NCBI GenBank assembly: GCA_963934295.1
Contig: CAWVXY010000004.1
Coordinates: 1 to 64,000, forward strand
DNA from: Seribacter sp963934295
Lineage (GTDB): Bacteria; Verrucomicrobiota; Verrucomicrobiia; Opitutales; Seribacteraceae
DNA: 64,000 bases
Direction of reading: 5' to 3'
Under the pieces are notes generated by a model that saw only the letters and a program-made list of their open reading frames with translations, did no database searches and had not been told where the DNA came from. The translations under genes and the position numbers were made by a program. Shown here piece after piece: positions 1-8,387 of the stretch (position 1 is the first letter of the stretch; every line of letters starts with the position of its first letter).

Positions 1-782
1 CACGGATTAGCAAATCCGGCTCCACGACGGTGTGCCCGATAGGTTGCAGTTACATTACAACCGGCTGCATTGGTTGATAAGTAATAAACATTTCCATAAC
101 CACCCGTGCAGAGAAGAACAGCATCAGCAGTCCAGGCATCAGTCGAACCTGTAACCAAATTTCGGGTTATAATTCCCTTTGCATGGCCATCAACCGTAAC
201 CAAATCGAGCATTTCATGCCGGGTGTGCATTTTTACCTGACCCGCTGCAATTTGGCGACTAAGGGCACTGTAGGCTCCAAGCAAAAGCTGCTGGCCTGTT
301 TGGCCGCGAGCATAAAAAGTTCGACTCACTTGGGCTCCACCAAAAGACCGGTTGGCTAATAAGCCTCCGTATTCACGGGCAAACGGGACTCCCTGAGCAA
401 CACATTGATCAATAATATTAGTGCTGTTTTGCGCTAATCGATAAACATTGGCTTCGCGGGAACGAAAATCTCCCCCTTTAACGGTGTCGTAAAATAATCG
501 GTGAATACTATCGCCATCATTTTGATAATTCTTAGCTGCATTAATGCCACCCTGTGCAGCGATGGAGTGTGCCCGGCGCGGAGTATCCTGATAACAGAAA
601 CAGTCTACCTGATAACCAAGTTCCCCAAGGGTTGCTGCTGCTGAACCACCTGCCAACCCAGAACCTACAACAATAATTCGATATTTTCTTTTGTTGGCCG
701 GATTAACCAACTTGGACGAGAAACGATGATTGTCCCACTTATCCGACAAGGGGCCTTCTGGAATTTGAGGATCAAGATTCAT
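1..782 (-). CDS. sdhA: Succinate dehydrogenase/fumarate reductase flavoprotein subunit (5' part only)
   Basis: N-terminal 260 residues of the FAD subunit that oxidises succinate to fumarate in the TCA cycle and complex II; the rest lies beyond the left edge. Reading leftward from the ATG at 782, the dinucleotide-fold signature VVGSGLAGGSAAATLGE appears near residue 35, followed by HSIAAQGGINAA, whose histidine is the usual covalent FAD attachment site. The sequence is of the long-chain type found with single cytochrome b subunits (Bacillus/Bacteroidetes/Wolinella style). The start overlaps the end of sdhC by 11 bases, so the two are translated together. The iron-sulfur subunit would be expected just outside the window. 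Identity is secure. Confidence 0.95.
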   Translation of the reverse strand, partial: MNLDPQIPEGPLSDKWDNHRFSSKLVNPANKRKYRIIVVGSGLAGGSAAATLGELGYQVDCFCYQDTPRRAHSIAAQGGINAAKNYQNDGDSIHRLFYDTVKGGDFRSREANVYRLAQNSTNIIDQCVAQGVPFAREYGGLLANRSFGGAQVSRTFYARGQTGQQLLLGAYSALSRQIAAGQVKMHTRHEMLDLVTVDGHAKGIITRNLVTGSTDAWTADAVLLCTGGYGNVYYLSTNAAGCNVTATYRAHRRGAGFANP

Positions 783-1536
783 GGTTCGATGGGTTTGTGG
801 ATAAAGCTTCTTCCTTTATTTCTTCTGAGAAAAAAGACGGATCATAAAATTCATAAACTCCATGTTTTTGAGAAAGTACACTGAGTGGGACAATGGAAAA
901 ACCAATAAAAATCAACCAGGCATAACCTATTCCAATTAAATCTATCTTAGCTCGCCAAGATTCAGATCGTATTCCGAGAGATTGAAAAACACTCGAAAAA
1001 CCATGAGCTAGGTGTGCACAAAGTAAAGCCATCGCCACGACATAAAAAATTGAAATTATATCATGCTTAAATCCTGAAATTACCATCAAAAAAGCATCAT
1101 GAATTTCTGTTTCATCGGGTGATCCAACTGTGGTCATCATCTCTACATATTCAGGATAAATGGTACGAACGGTAAAATGAAGAAGGTGGAAAACAATAAA
1201 TGCCAAAATAATCGAACCTGTAAATCCCATACGCAGGGAAGCAAGGCCCGCCCTTTTAGTCACTTCGACTTCATTAGCATCAGGACGTGCCTTTCGGTTT
1301 TCCACAATCAATGAATATGCAGTCCAGGCATGAATTAAAACGGCAGCCAATAAAAATAGTCGGGAACCCCATAAAATAAACCAAGGCAAACTTTGTAAAG
1401 AATGTGCATAAGCATTGATTTGAGCCTGACCAGCAAGAACTTGGAGATTACCTGCCATGTGCACAAATACGAAACCAATTAACACTAAACCGGTCAGTGC
1501 CATAAGGTATTTTTTTCCGAGAGATGAACTAAACAT
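772..1536 (-). CDS. sdhC: Succinate dehydrogenase cytochrome b subunit (b558 family)
   Basis: 254-residue membrane anchor that carries haem b and the quinone site of complex II. It begins LGKKYLMALTGLVLIGFVF, the usual start of the b558-type family, and shows five hydrophobic helices (roughly residues 10-30, 50-75, 100-125, 155-180 and 200-225) with histidines in helices 1, 2, 3 and 4 (GFVFVHMAGN, LIHAW, FIVFHLLHF, LCAHLAHG) suited to binding two haems. A single subunit of this size replaces separate SdhC and SdhD. It is the first gene of the leftward operon; the ATG at 1536 has no Shine-Dalgarno sequence, only AT-rich leader. Confidence 0.93.
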   Translation of the reverse strand: MFSSSLGKKYLMALTGLVLIGFVFVHMAGNLQVLAGQAQINAYAHSLQSLPWFILWGSRLFLLAAVLIHAWTAYSLIVENRKARPDANEVEVTKRAGLASLRMGFTGSIILAFIVFHLLHFTVRTIYPEYVEMMTTVGSPDETEIHDAFLMVISGFKHDIISIFYVVAMALLCAHLAHGFSSVFQSLGIRSESWRAKIDLIGIGYAWLIFIGFSIVPLSVLSQKHGVYEFYDPSFFSEEIKEEALSTNPSNHES

Positions 1537-1753
1537 AATATATTTTTATTCTAAATTGTATGGAGGACAAACATTTGACGAGTACAAACAGGGCATATTT
1601 AAAATTATAAGTAGTTTCAATTAGAAGAATTAATATAATTACGGCAAGAATCTTTAAATTTTTCTTTGTTGGTAATAAATGAACAACTTTTGAAAATCTT
1701 TGTTGCAAGGAATATGTTCAAGGTGTCTTTTCAAAGAGAATGCAAATAATCAA

Positions 1754-3382
1754 ATGAAATATATATTCATTACCGGGGGAGTAGTTTCTTCGTTGGGCAA
1801 AGGTCTAACCGCGGCATCTTTGGGTGCACTCCTAGAGCAAAGAGGATTAACCACTAGAATTCAAAAATTTGATCCCTACCTCAATGTAGATCCGGGCACG
1901 ATGAGTCCATTTCAACATGGAGAAGTGTATGTGCTTGATGATGGGGCGGAAACGGATCTCGATCTTGGTCACTATGAGCGTTTCACATCGGGTAAACTTT
2001 CCCGCTTTAACAATTTAACCAGTGGGCAAATTTACGAATCGGTTATTAAAAAGGAAAGACGGGGAGACTATCTGGGTAAAACGGTTCAAGTGATTCCACA
2101 TGTTACCAATGAAATTAAGAATCGGATCTATGCGGCTGGAGAAGGGGTAAATGTATTGATTACAGAGATTGGTGGAACAATTGGTGATATTGAAGGTTTA
2201 CCCTTTACCGAAGCAATGCGCCAATTTGCATCAGAAGTGGGGAAAGCAAATGTTCTGTTTCTCCATATGACCTTGCTTCCCTCCCTGCGTGCTGCAGGTG
2301 AGCTAAAAACCAAGCCAACTCAGCAGAGTGTGGCAAAGTTACGAGAAATCGGTATCCAGCCTGATATTTTGGTATGCCGAACCGAACAACCCATTACCGA
2401 GGAAATTCGAGAAAAAATAAGCTTATTCTGTAGCGTCAAAAAAGAAGCTGTCATTGAGGAGCAGGATGTTAATCATTCTATTTACGAACTCCCACATATG
2501 CTTAAGAAGGAAGGACTGGATGAATTAGTCATTTCCATTTTGGGTCTTGATGCACCTCCCCCTAAACAGGATGACTGGGAGGAAGTAGTTCATCGCCTAC
2601 TAAATCCAAAACATAAAATTAAGATTGGAATGGTGGGCAAATACATGGACCTTCAGGATTCATACCTCTCTGTAAACGAATCTATTGTTCATGGGGGGAT
2701 AAGAAATGACTGTGAGGTCGAAGTTTCATATATTGATGCCGAAGATATTGAGCGGGATGGACCAGACGCTCTTTTATCAGATTTGGATGGCATTTTAGTT
2801 CCCGGAGGATTTGGGGACCGGGGAACCGAAGGAAAAATTATTGCATCCCAGTATGCCCGGGAAAATAATGTGCCTTATTTTGGATTATGCCTGGGCATGC
2901 AGATTGCCGTGATTGATTTTGCCCGAAACCAAGTCGGATTAACTGATGCAAATAGCACAGAATTTAATACTGATACTCCACATCCTGTAATTGATATTAT
3001 GGGTGATCAAAAAGAAGTTAAGGATAAAGGAGCTACCATGAGACTGGGAGCTTGTCCATGCGTCCTTAAAAAAGATAGCTTAGCTTCGATTGCCTATGGA
3101 AAAGACGAGGTCACAGAAAGACACAGGCATCGTTTCGAGTTTAATAATGAGTATCGTCAGCAACTTGAAGAAGCGGGTCTTATTATTTCTGGAGTTAATC
3201 CTGGTCGTGATCTTGTGGAAATTATTGAAGTGAAGGGGCACCCGTGGTTTGTCGCCGTTCAATTCCATCCTGAATTTCAATCAAAACCTAACAAAGCACA
3301 CCCACTTTTCGCTTCATTTATCGAAGCTGCTTTGGCCCGAAAACTTGAATCCTGTAACCAACAGGCAGGCTCCGTTAATTAA
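1754..3382 (+). CDS. pyrG: CTP synthase (glutamine hydrolysing)
   Basis: 542-residue enzyme that makes CTP from UTP with ATP and glutamine. The N-terminal synthetase domain starts MKYIFITGGVVSSLGKGL and contains the P-loop-like SSLGKGLTAA; the class I glutamine amidotransferase domain occupies the C-terminal half with the nucleophile Cys379 in FGLCLGMQ and the His-x-Glu of VQFHPEF. An in-frame upstream codon at 1700 would add 18 residues that the family does not have, so the ATG at 1754 is chosen. It is divergent from sdhC across about 215 bases. Length and motifs are fully canonical. Confidence 0.97.
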   Translation: MKYIFITGGVVSSLGKGLTAASLGALLEQRGLTTRIQKFDPYLNVDPGTMSPFQHGEVYVLDDGAETDLDLGHYERFTSGKLSRFNNLTSGQIYESVIKKERRGDYLGKTVQVIPHVTNEIKNRIYAAGEGVNVLITEIGGTIGDIEGLPFTEAMRQFASEVGKANVLFLHMTLLPSLRAAGELKTKPTQQSVAKLREIGIQPDILVCRTEQPITEEIREKISLFCSVKKEAVIEEQDVNHSIYELPHMLKKEGLDELVISILGLDAPPPKQDDWEEVVHRLLNPKHKIKIGMVGKYMDLQDSYLSVNESIVHGGIRNDCEVEVSYIDAEDIERDGPDALLSDLDGILVPGGFGDRGTEGKIIASQYARENNVPYFGLCLGMQIAVIDFARNQVGLTDANSTEFNTDTPHPVIDIMGDQKEVKDKGATMRLGACPCVLKKDSLASIAYGKDEVTERHRHRFEFNNEYRQQLEEAGLIISGVNPGRDLVEIIEVKGHPWFVAVQFHPEFQSKPNKAHPLFASFIEAALARKLESCNQQAGSVN

Positions 3383-3485
3383 ATCAGGCTTATAGCCTAC
3401 CGCCCATCTTAGGTGAGCTAAATTTTGGATGGTAAAACTTCCCATTTAATCCTTTAATTTAGAACAAGTTAATTTGCATTTGGAA

Positions 3486-4364
3486 ATGATTGATTCCCAC
3501 ACTCACCGATACCCACCCCAAGTATACTCCAACCCAGGGAAGTTTGCTCAAAAACACGGTGAACCCCATTGGCTCGAGTTGGTCGAACCCTCCAAGGGTT
3601 CAAAATTACAGGGATGGGCATCAAGGGAGAAAATGATCACGGATATGGATGCTGCATCGATAAGCCAAGCTGTTCTGCTCGGTTGGTACTGGGAAAATTC
3701 TGAAACTTGTATTCAACACAATGATTGGCATGCACAATGGATCAAAGAAGACCCCGAAAGGTTTTATGCTTTTGCATCGATTCATCCCTCGGCGCCAGAA
3801 CCCATTGAAGAGTTAAAAAAAAGGTTGAATCAGGGCTTTGTGGGAATCGGAGAATGCCACCCCGGAGTGCAGGGATTCACTATGAAAAACCCATCCTGGA
3901 TTAAATGCGTAGAGTTTGCCTGCGAAAACGGGTGGCCGATCAATTTTCATGTCACGGAACCAGTCGGTCATGATTATCCTGGACGTACTCCAACACCCTT
4001 CGAAGATTTTCTCTGGCTTGCCCGGGAATATCCAAAACTAAAAATTATTCTTTCCCATGCCGGTGGATTATTTCCTTTTTATGAGTTGAATCCAAGAATT
4101 CAAAAAGAGCTCAACAATGTTTACTATGATCTGGCTGCCTGCCCACTCCTCTATGATTCTAGCCTTTATCGAAAATTGATTGATGTCGTGGGATATAAAA
4201 AAATCCTATGGGGTACAGACTATCCCCTACGAATTTACCCAAAAATTCAATCAAGTCCTGATTTCTCGACTTTTCGAAATGAAATCCTTAGCGTTGCCCA
4301 ACTGAATGAAGACGAAGAAGAAGCGATCTTTCATCAAAATATACTTTCCATCCTTCCATGTTAA
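3486..4364 (+). CDS. TIM-barrel amidohydrolase (amidohydro_2 family)
   Basis: 292-residue metal-dependent hydrolase or decarboxylase-like protein; substrate unknown. Metal-site motifs of the family are visible: DSHTHRYPP at the N-terminus, GIGECHPG near residue 120, NFHVTEP near 150, ILSHAGG near 185 and ILWGTDYP near 240. There is no signal peptide, so it is cytoplasmic. A TTG at 3474 is in frame, but the ATG at 3486 places the HxH motif at the usual distance. Its last 7 bases overlap the following ABC ATPase gene, so it is translationally coupled to a transporter, an unusual partner for this family. Confidence 0.75.
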   Translation: MIDSHTHRYPPQVYSNPGKFAQKHGEPHWLELVEPSKGSKLQGWASREKMITDMDAASISQAVLLGWYWENSETCIQHNDWHAQWIKEDPERFYAFASIHPSAPEPIEELKKRLNQGFVGIGECHPGVQGFTMKNPSWIKCVEFACENGWPINFHVTEPVGHDYPGRTPTPFEDFLWLAREYPKLKIILSHAGGLFPFYELNPRIQKELNNVYYDLAACPLLYDSSLYRKLIDVVGYKKILWGTDYPLRIYPKIQSSPDFSTFRNEILSVAQLNEDEEEAIFHQNILSILPC

Positions 4365-4993
4365 TTGAACTGAATCAAGTCATACCCGAACCGATCCCAA
4401 AAGAGATGATCGAACGCTCTGAGGTTTGGGAGACCCAGTTAAAAATCGAACCTAAAAGTTTCACCCTCATATCAGCACATTCAGGAAAAGGAAAATCTAC
4501 CCTGCTCCATCTTTTGTACGGACTGAGAAAAGATTTTTCCGGGGAAGTGATTATGGACGGGGAAAATATTCAAAAACAAACTTCATCCGGTTGGACATCA
4601 TTGAGAAGTACTCAAATTGCTCTGCTCTTCCAGGAACTCAAACTCTTCCCCAAACTCTGCGCCCGTGAGAATATTGAATTAATTCCCCAGATTAACCATA
4701 ATGTGCCTAGTGGATTGGAAATGGCCAAGCAACTGGGCATGGAAGGATTTCTTACCAAACCAGTGGAAACCCTGTCTTTTGGACAGCGTCAACGGATTGC
4801 CTTGGTCCGAACTTTACGCAAGCCCTTCAAGTTACTTCTTTTGGACGAACCCTTCAGTCACCTTGATCAGGAAAATATTGATTTAGCCTCTTCCTTAATC
4901 AATGAAATTGCCCGGGCCAATCAGGCCACCGTTCTTCTCACTTCTCTGGGAGAAACTCCTCCTCTTTCTTTTGATCGTATCCTATCCCTGTGA
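4358..4993 (+). CDS. ABC transporter ATP-binding protein (LolD/MacB/FtsE-like)
   Basis: 211-residue ATPase. Visible motifs are a Walker A of the form SAHSGKGKST (the first glycine of GxxxxGKS/T is replaced by alanine), the Q-loop LLFQELKLFP, the signature LSFGQRQRIAL and Walker B LLLLDEPFSHLD. The Q-loop/helical region resembles the LolD/MacB/FtsE class, which pairs with FtsX-like permeases that do mechanical work rather than classical transport. It overlaps the amidohydrolase upstream by 7 bases and the permease downstream by 4 bases (GTGA), a tight three-gene operon. The substrate cannot be told from sequence. Confidence 0.85.
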   Translation: MLIELNQVIPEPIPKEMIERSEVWETQLKIEPKSFTLISAHSGKGKSTLLHLLYGLRKDFSGEVIMDGENIQKQTSSGWTSLRSTQIALLFQELKLFPKLCARENIELIPQINHNVPSGLEMAKQLGMEGFLTKPVETLSFGQRQRIALVRTLRKPFKLLLLDEPFSHLDQENIDLASSLINEIARANQATVLLTSLGETPPLSFDRILSL

Positions 4994-6384
4994 AGCATTC
5001 CTTTTCAAAATCTTCCCTGAGTTCCTGTCTCAATGTATCTGGCCCAAAACGTGAACTATGGATTGCTTCCCTTGGATGCCTAATTGGGTCAACCCTACTC
5101 ATCATTGCCATTCAATTCTATCAGGATACTTCCTCCATCTTAAAAGATAGAGAGGTACCAAAGAATTACTTCACCCTAAATAAAAAAGTGGAAGGGGGTG
5201 CCTTGGTCAACCTCGGCAAAAATGAACGTACATTTACGAGTGATGAATTAGATAAGATAAAAGCGCTTGATGGCGTTAAAAGGATTGGTGGATTTATTCG
5301 TAATCAATTCCCCCTCACTTTGTATATTTGGCCGTCCGGAAAAGTCGGGTTGGGTGCTGCAGCCAAGACCGATCTTTTTTTTGAATCCATCCCCGATGAG
5401 TTTCTCGACTTCATCCCCAAGGATTGGAATTGGAATGAAAACTCTGAAGTCGTCCCCATCATGGTTCCCAAATTTTATCTAGATCTCTGGAATTTTGGTC
5501 TCGCTCCCTCACGGGTTGAATACCCTGCCCTTTCAACTGAAGCTGCTACCGGTATGCCCATCGAACTCTTTATTGGCAAAAACAGGGAAACCACCTTAAG
5601 TGGTCGTTTTGTGGCATTTAGCAAAAGAATCAACAGTGTATTAGTCCCGGCAAACTTTCTGAAATGGGCCAATAAAAAATTTGGCCAACCCGAAGCGAAC
5701 GACTTTTTCTTTCTTTGGAAAAATGGTTCCATTGAAGGCCCCCCCCTTACCCGTTCCACCCTTGCCTCACTCCGGGACGAACCTGAATTTAAAAACTGGG
5801 AAATTTCCCCACTCGAAAATCCGGCCGAGCGGAGCCCTGCATCACAACTTCTTTCTGAAAAAAAGAAGAAGGCTGGACCATCTCGAATCATTCTGGAAAT
5901 CGAAGATAACCCAAGTTCATCTCTTATATCTTTTATTCAGCAAAATGGTCTTGAGATTAATCGGGAATTTCCGGAACAGGACATAATTAAAAAAGCAACC
6001 CAAGCAATTTTCCTTGGAATTGCGGTTATAGGAGCACTGCTCTCGCTACTTTCTATTGCCACCTTCGCAACAAGTTTTCGTTTGGTGGTTGCTCAGGCAA
6101 GCGAACAGGCAAAAAATTTACTCCTTCTTGGCTTTTCCCACGGTCAGATATCCAATGTAATCTTTACTCGCTTCCTAACTCTCTTTCTTTTTATTCTGGC
6201 TGGTTCAGTTTTAGTTGGATACGGAATTAAATCTCTTTTACTCAAGCTAGCCTTTGAATATGGTATTACCTTACAATCGGGTCTCTCATTTGTAACCATC
6301 GCGTATATCGTGCTCTATGGACTGATATATATTTTGATCAATCGGATCGTCATTAAAAACTCGGTCAACAAGCTTCTTGATTAA
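4990..6384 (+). CDS. FtsX-like ABC permease
   Basis: 464-residue membrane protein starting with GTG at 4990, which overlaps the ATPase stop codon. One membrane helix lies near residues 25-45 (LWIASLGCLIGSTLLIIAI), then a periplasmic domain of about 270 residues, then three helices from about residue 335 to the end (IFLGIAVIGALLSLLSIATF, LTLFLFILAGSVLVGYG, FVTIAYIVLYGLIYILI). This one-plus-three plan is that of FtsX/LolC/MacB permeases. The periplasmic part does not match a family I know. Only one permease is encoded, so the working unit is probably a homodimer with two copies of the ATPase. Confidence 0.75.
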   Translation: MKHSFSKSSLSSCLNVSGPKRELWIASLGCLIGSTLLIIAIQFYQDTSSILKDREVPKNYFTLNKKVEGGALVNLGKNERTFTSDELDKIKALDGVKRIGGFIRNQFPLTLYIWPSGKVGLGAAAKTDLFFESIPDEFLDFIPKDWNWNENSEVVPIMVPKFYLDLWNFGLAPSRVEYPALSTEAATGMPIELFIGKNRETTLSGRFVAFSKRINSVLVPANFLKWANKKFGQPEANDFFFLWKNGSIEGPPLTRSTLASLRDEPEFKNWEISPLENPAERSPASQLLSEKKKKAGPSRIILEIEDNPSSSLISFIQQNGLEINREFPEQDIIKKATQAIFLGIAVIGALLSLLSIATFATSFRLVVAQASEQAKNLLLLGFSHGQISNVIFTRFLTLFLFILAGSVLVGYGIKSLLLKLAFEYGITLQSGLSFVTIAYIVLYGLIYILINRIVIKNSVNKLLD

Positions 6385-6421
6385 ACGAACACCAACAAAA
6401 TCAAGAAAATCTACAAAAGTT

Positions 6422-8155
6422 TTATTCCCCTTCCACTTCGGGAATATCTTCATCAATTTCAGATTCAATCGGTTTCATCTCCGCCCCTTTCATGCTTTCA
6501 AAATAGTCAACACCTGCCTTAATCGATTCGAGGGGTATACGAATCTCGGTAGACACTCTTCCTCCCCCCAGATATGCACTTCCGGTGACCGGAGGAATTT
6601 TTAACTCTTTCAAACCTTGAATGGCATCTCCCATAATATTAACTCCTCCCAAATTGACCATACTCATAACCATTTCGGCATAACCAGCTAAATTAAGACG
6701 CCAGCTCATAAACTGACCGGGCTCCAATGTCATCTCGGAGGCAAGGTTCCCCTCAACTGGTTTTTTATTTTTAAAAGAATTATAAAGTTCTTTTAAATCA
6801 CGCTTTGATGATGTCATGAAATAAAATCCGTCCCGAACCATATAGTAAGAAGTTGTATCAGTGTAGGAAGAAAGCAGGGTATCTAATTCATTATCGTCCG
6901 CATTCATTTTCATTCCAAAACGATACACCTGTGATCCGTCAATTTCGGAATCTTCAGTCAAATTAATCTCATATTTTATATTAAATTCGTTTCCTGGATC
7001 AATTTTCGAAAACATGTCTTGTAATAAAACTACCCATTCGTTCATCACATTATTAATTTCTTCCTCACTTCCTTTCATTTCCCCGACTTGAACAAAACTA
7101 ATTGGATTTTTCCCCTTACCAGAATTTCGGTAACTTGTCGCAACCTGTCCTCCATATAATGGAATACTGTTATCCATTAATGAAATAAATTTAGAGAAAC
7201 CGTTCTTCCATTCCTTATTACTAACACTCTCTTTAAGCAGACCCAACAAGTGATTAAAATAAATGGACATACTATCAGTGTTGAGAGAAATTAGCATATC
7301 CATCCATCCATCTCCTGAGATATATTTGGAAACTTCCATAGATTGATTTTCCGTCTTGGATGATAAAAATGTAAATAACGCTGTTTCTGTCTTTGCTGAA
7401 AGTGTACTTTTAAAACCAATTTCGCTTTCTGAAAGCATGAGTTCTAATTTAGTTGCCTCCGTTGAGGCCAATTCATCAAGTAACACCTCAACAATCTGAC
7501 CTGCATCTACTTTTGAATCTGGTGGAAGGGTAGAAAATTCAATTGCCTCGACTGCAGACTTTTTCATTTTGGGCAAATTTTCCCAAAAAACATCCATAGA
7601 AATGACCATTTCAATATCTTCCTCAGGGCTTTCTTTCGCAAAGGATAATAAGGATGACCAATCTTCCACTTCCTTAAATAATTGGGGGTTCATCGTCGCC
7701 AATGTCCAGCCATCCACTTCCATTGTTTGCATATTCATATTCTCAGCCTGCTTAATGACCGGACTTTCGGGGGATAATTTCATGACCAAAACAAAACTGG
7801 GCAGACCACCCAGCGAAAAATCGTCAAATACCAAAGCAGTAATCGGTGCCTCCTGATCCACCGAAGTGAGTGCAGGATCACCTAATGCCAAGCCCGCCAT
7901 CGCTGGAAGCATAGCCACTTGAGGTCCGGGCTTAACCGCATTTGCAACACTCACTGCTTTTTGGATAAGTTTTGGAAGTGCAATCGTTTTGATATAGCCA
8001 ATTGCTTTTGCTTCTGTGCCAGAAAATTCCATTTCAGGCATAAGACGCGGAAGTGGTTCGGTTACAGATTCATTAGCGGTTGAGGAATTGTTTTTTTCAC
8101 AGCCAAAAATAAGAAAAAGATATGGGAGAAGGATAAGGAGGTGTATTTTTTTCAT
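6422..8155 (-). CDS. Large lipoprotein of unknown function
   Basis: 577-residue secreted lipoprotein. A signal peptide (MKKIHLLILLPYLFLIFGC) ends in a lipobox with Cys19, followed by Glu-Lys-Asn, which does not give an inner-membrane retention signal, so outer membrane placement is possible. The body is acidic, without cysteines after the lipobox or repeats, rich in Met, Ser and Glu, and reads like the two-domain DUF3352-type proteins that compare signal against computed values, but I do not recognise a family with certainty. The C-terminus is strongly acidic (ESEIDEDIPEVEGE). It converges on the FtsX-like permease gene, ending 37 bases from it, and is not clearly in an operon. Confidence 0.6.
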   Translation of the reverse strand: MKKIHLLILLPYLFLIFGCEKNNSSTANESVTEPLPRLMPEMEFSGTEAKAIGYIKTIALPKLIQKAVSVANAVKPGPQVAMLPAMAGLALGDPALTSVDQEAPITALVFDDFSLGGLPSFVLVMKLSPESPVIKQAENMNMQTMEVDGWTLATMNPQLFKEVEDWSSLLSFAKESPEEDIEMVISMDVFWENLPKMKKSAVEAIEFSTLPPDSKVDAGQIVEVLLDELASTEATKLELMLSESEIGFKSTLSAKTETALFTFLSSKTENQSMEVSKYISGDGWMDMLISLNTDSMSIYFNHLLGLLKESVSNKEWKNGFSKFISLMDNSIPLYGGQVATSYRNSGKGKNPISFVQVGEMKGSEEEINNVMNEWVVLLQDMFSKIDPGNEFNIKYEINLTEDSEIDGSQVYRFGMKMNADDNELDTLLSSYTDTTSYYMVRDGFYFMTSSKRDLKELYNSFKNKKPVEGNLASEMTLEPGQFMSWRLNLAGYAEMVMSMVNLGGVNIMGDAIQGLKELKIPPVTGSAYLGGGRVSTEIRIPLESIKAGVDYFESMKGAEMKPIESEIDEDIPEVEGE

Positions 8156-8325
8156 TGTATAATATAATTTAATAATCTCTTGTATTTTACTACTTGTAGT
8201 AAAATATTTCCATTACAATATTTTGTCTTAGTTATAAAACATCGCTTATTTATACCTATAGCTTCGAGGCATGTCAAGCATCCCAGGAGAGTGGTTAACG
8301 ATTGCCTATAAAAACTGGCAGAAAA

Positions 8326-8357
8326 GAATTACTTACCGGAACTGAGGTAAGGAATTC
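8326..8357 (-). terminator. Probable rho-independent terminator of clpB
   Basis: Arms 8326-8337 and 8346-8357 pair over 12 positions with one A/G mismatch around an 8-base loop (GAATTACTTACC against GGTAAGGAATTC). On the minus strand the hairpin is followed by TTTTC. It lies 31 bases past the clpB stop codon, the expected place. Confidence 0.6.
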
Positions 8358-8387
8358 GTGCAGAATTTATCGAAACAAAGAACCTAT

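Noticed and set aside
1700..1753. 18-residue N-terminal extension of CTP synthase
   Set aside because: Family alignment starts exactly at the MKYIFITGG methionine; the extra residues are cysteine-rich and unlike the family.
3388..3400. AGGCT-TAT-AGCCT hairpin after pyrG as a terminator
   Set aside because: The stem has only five pairs and no T-run follows.
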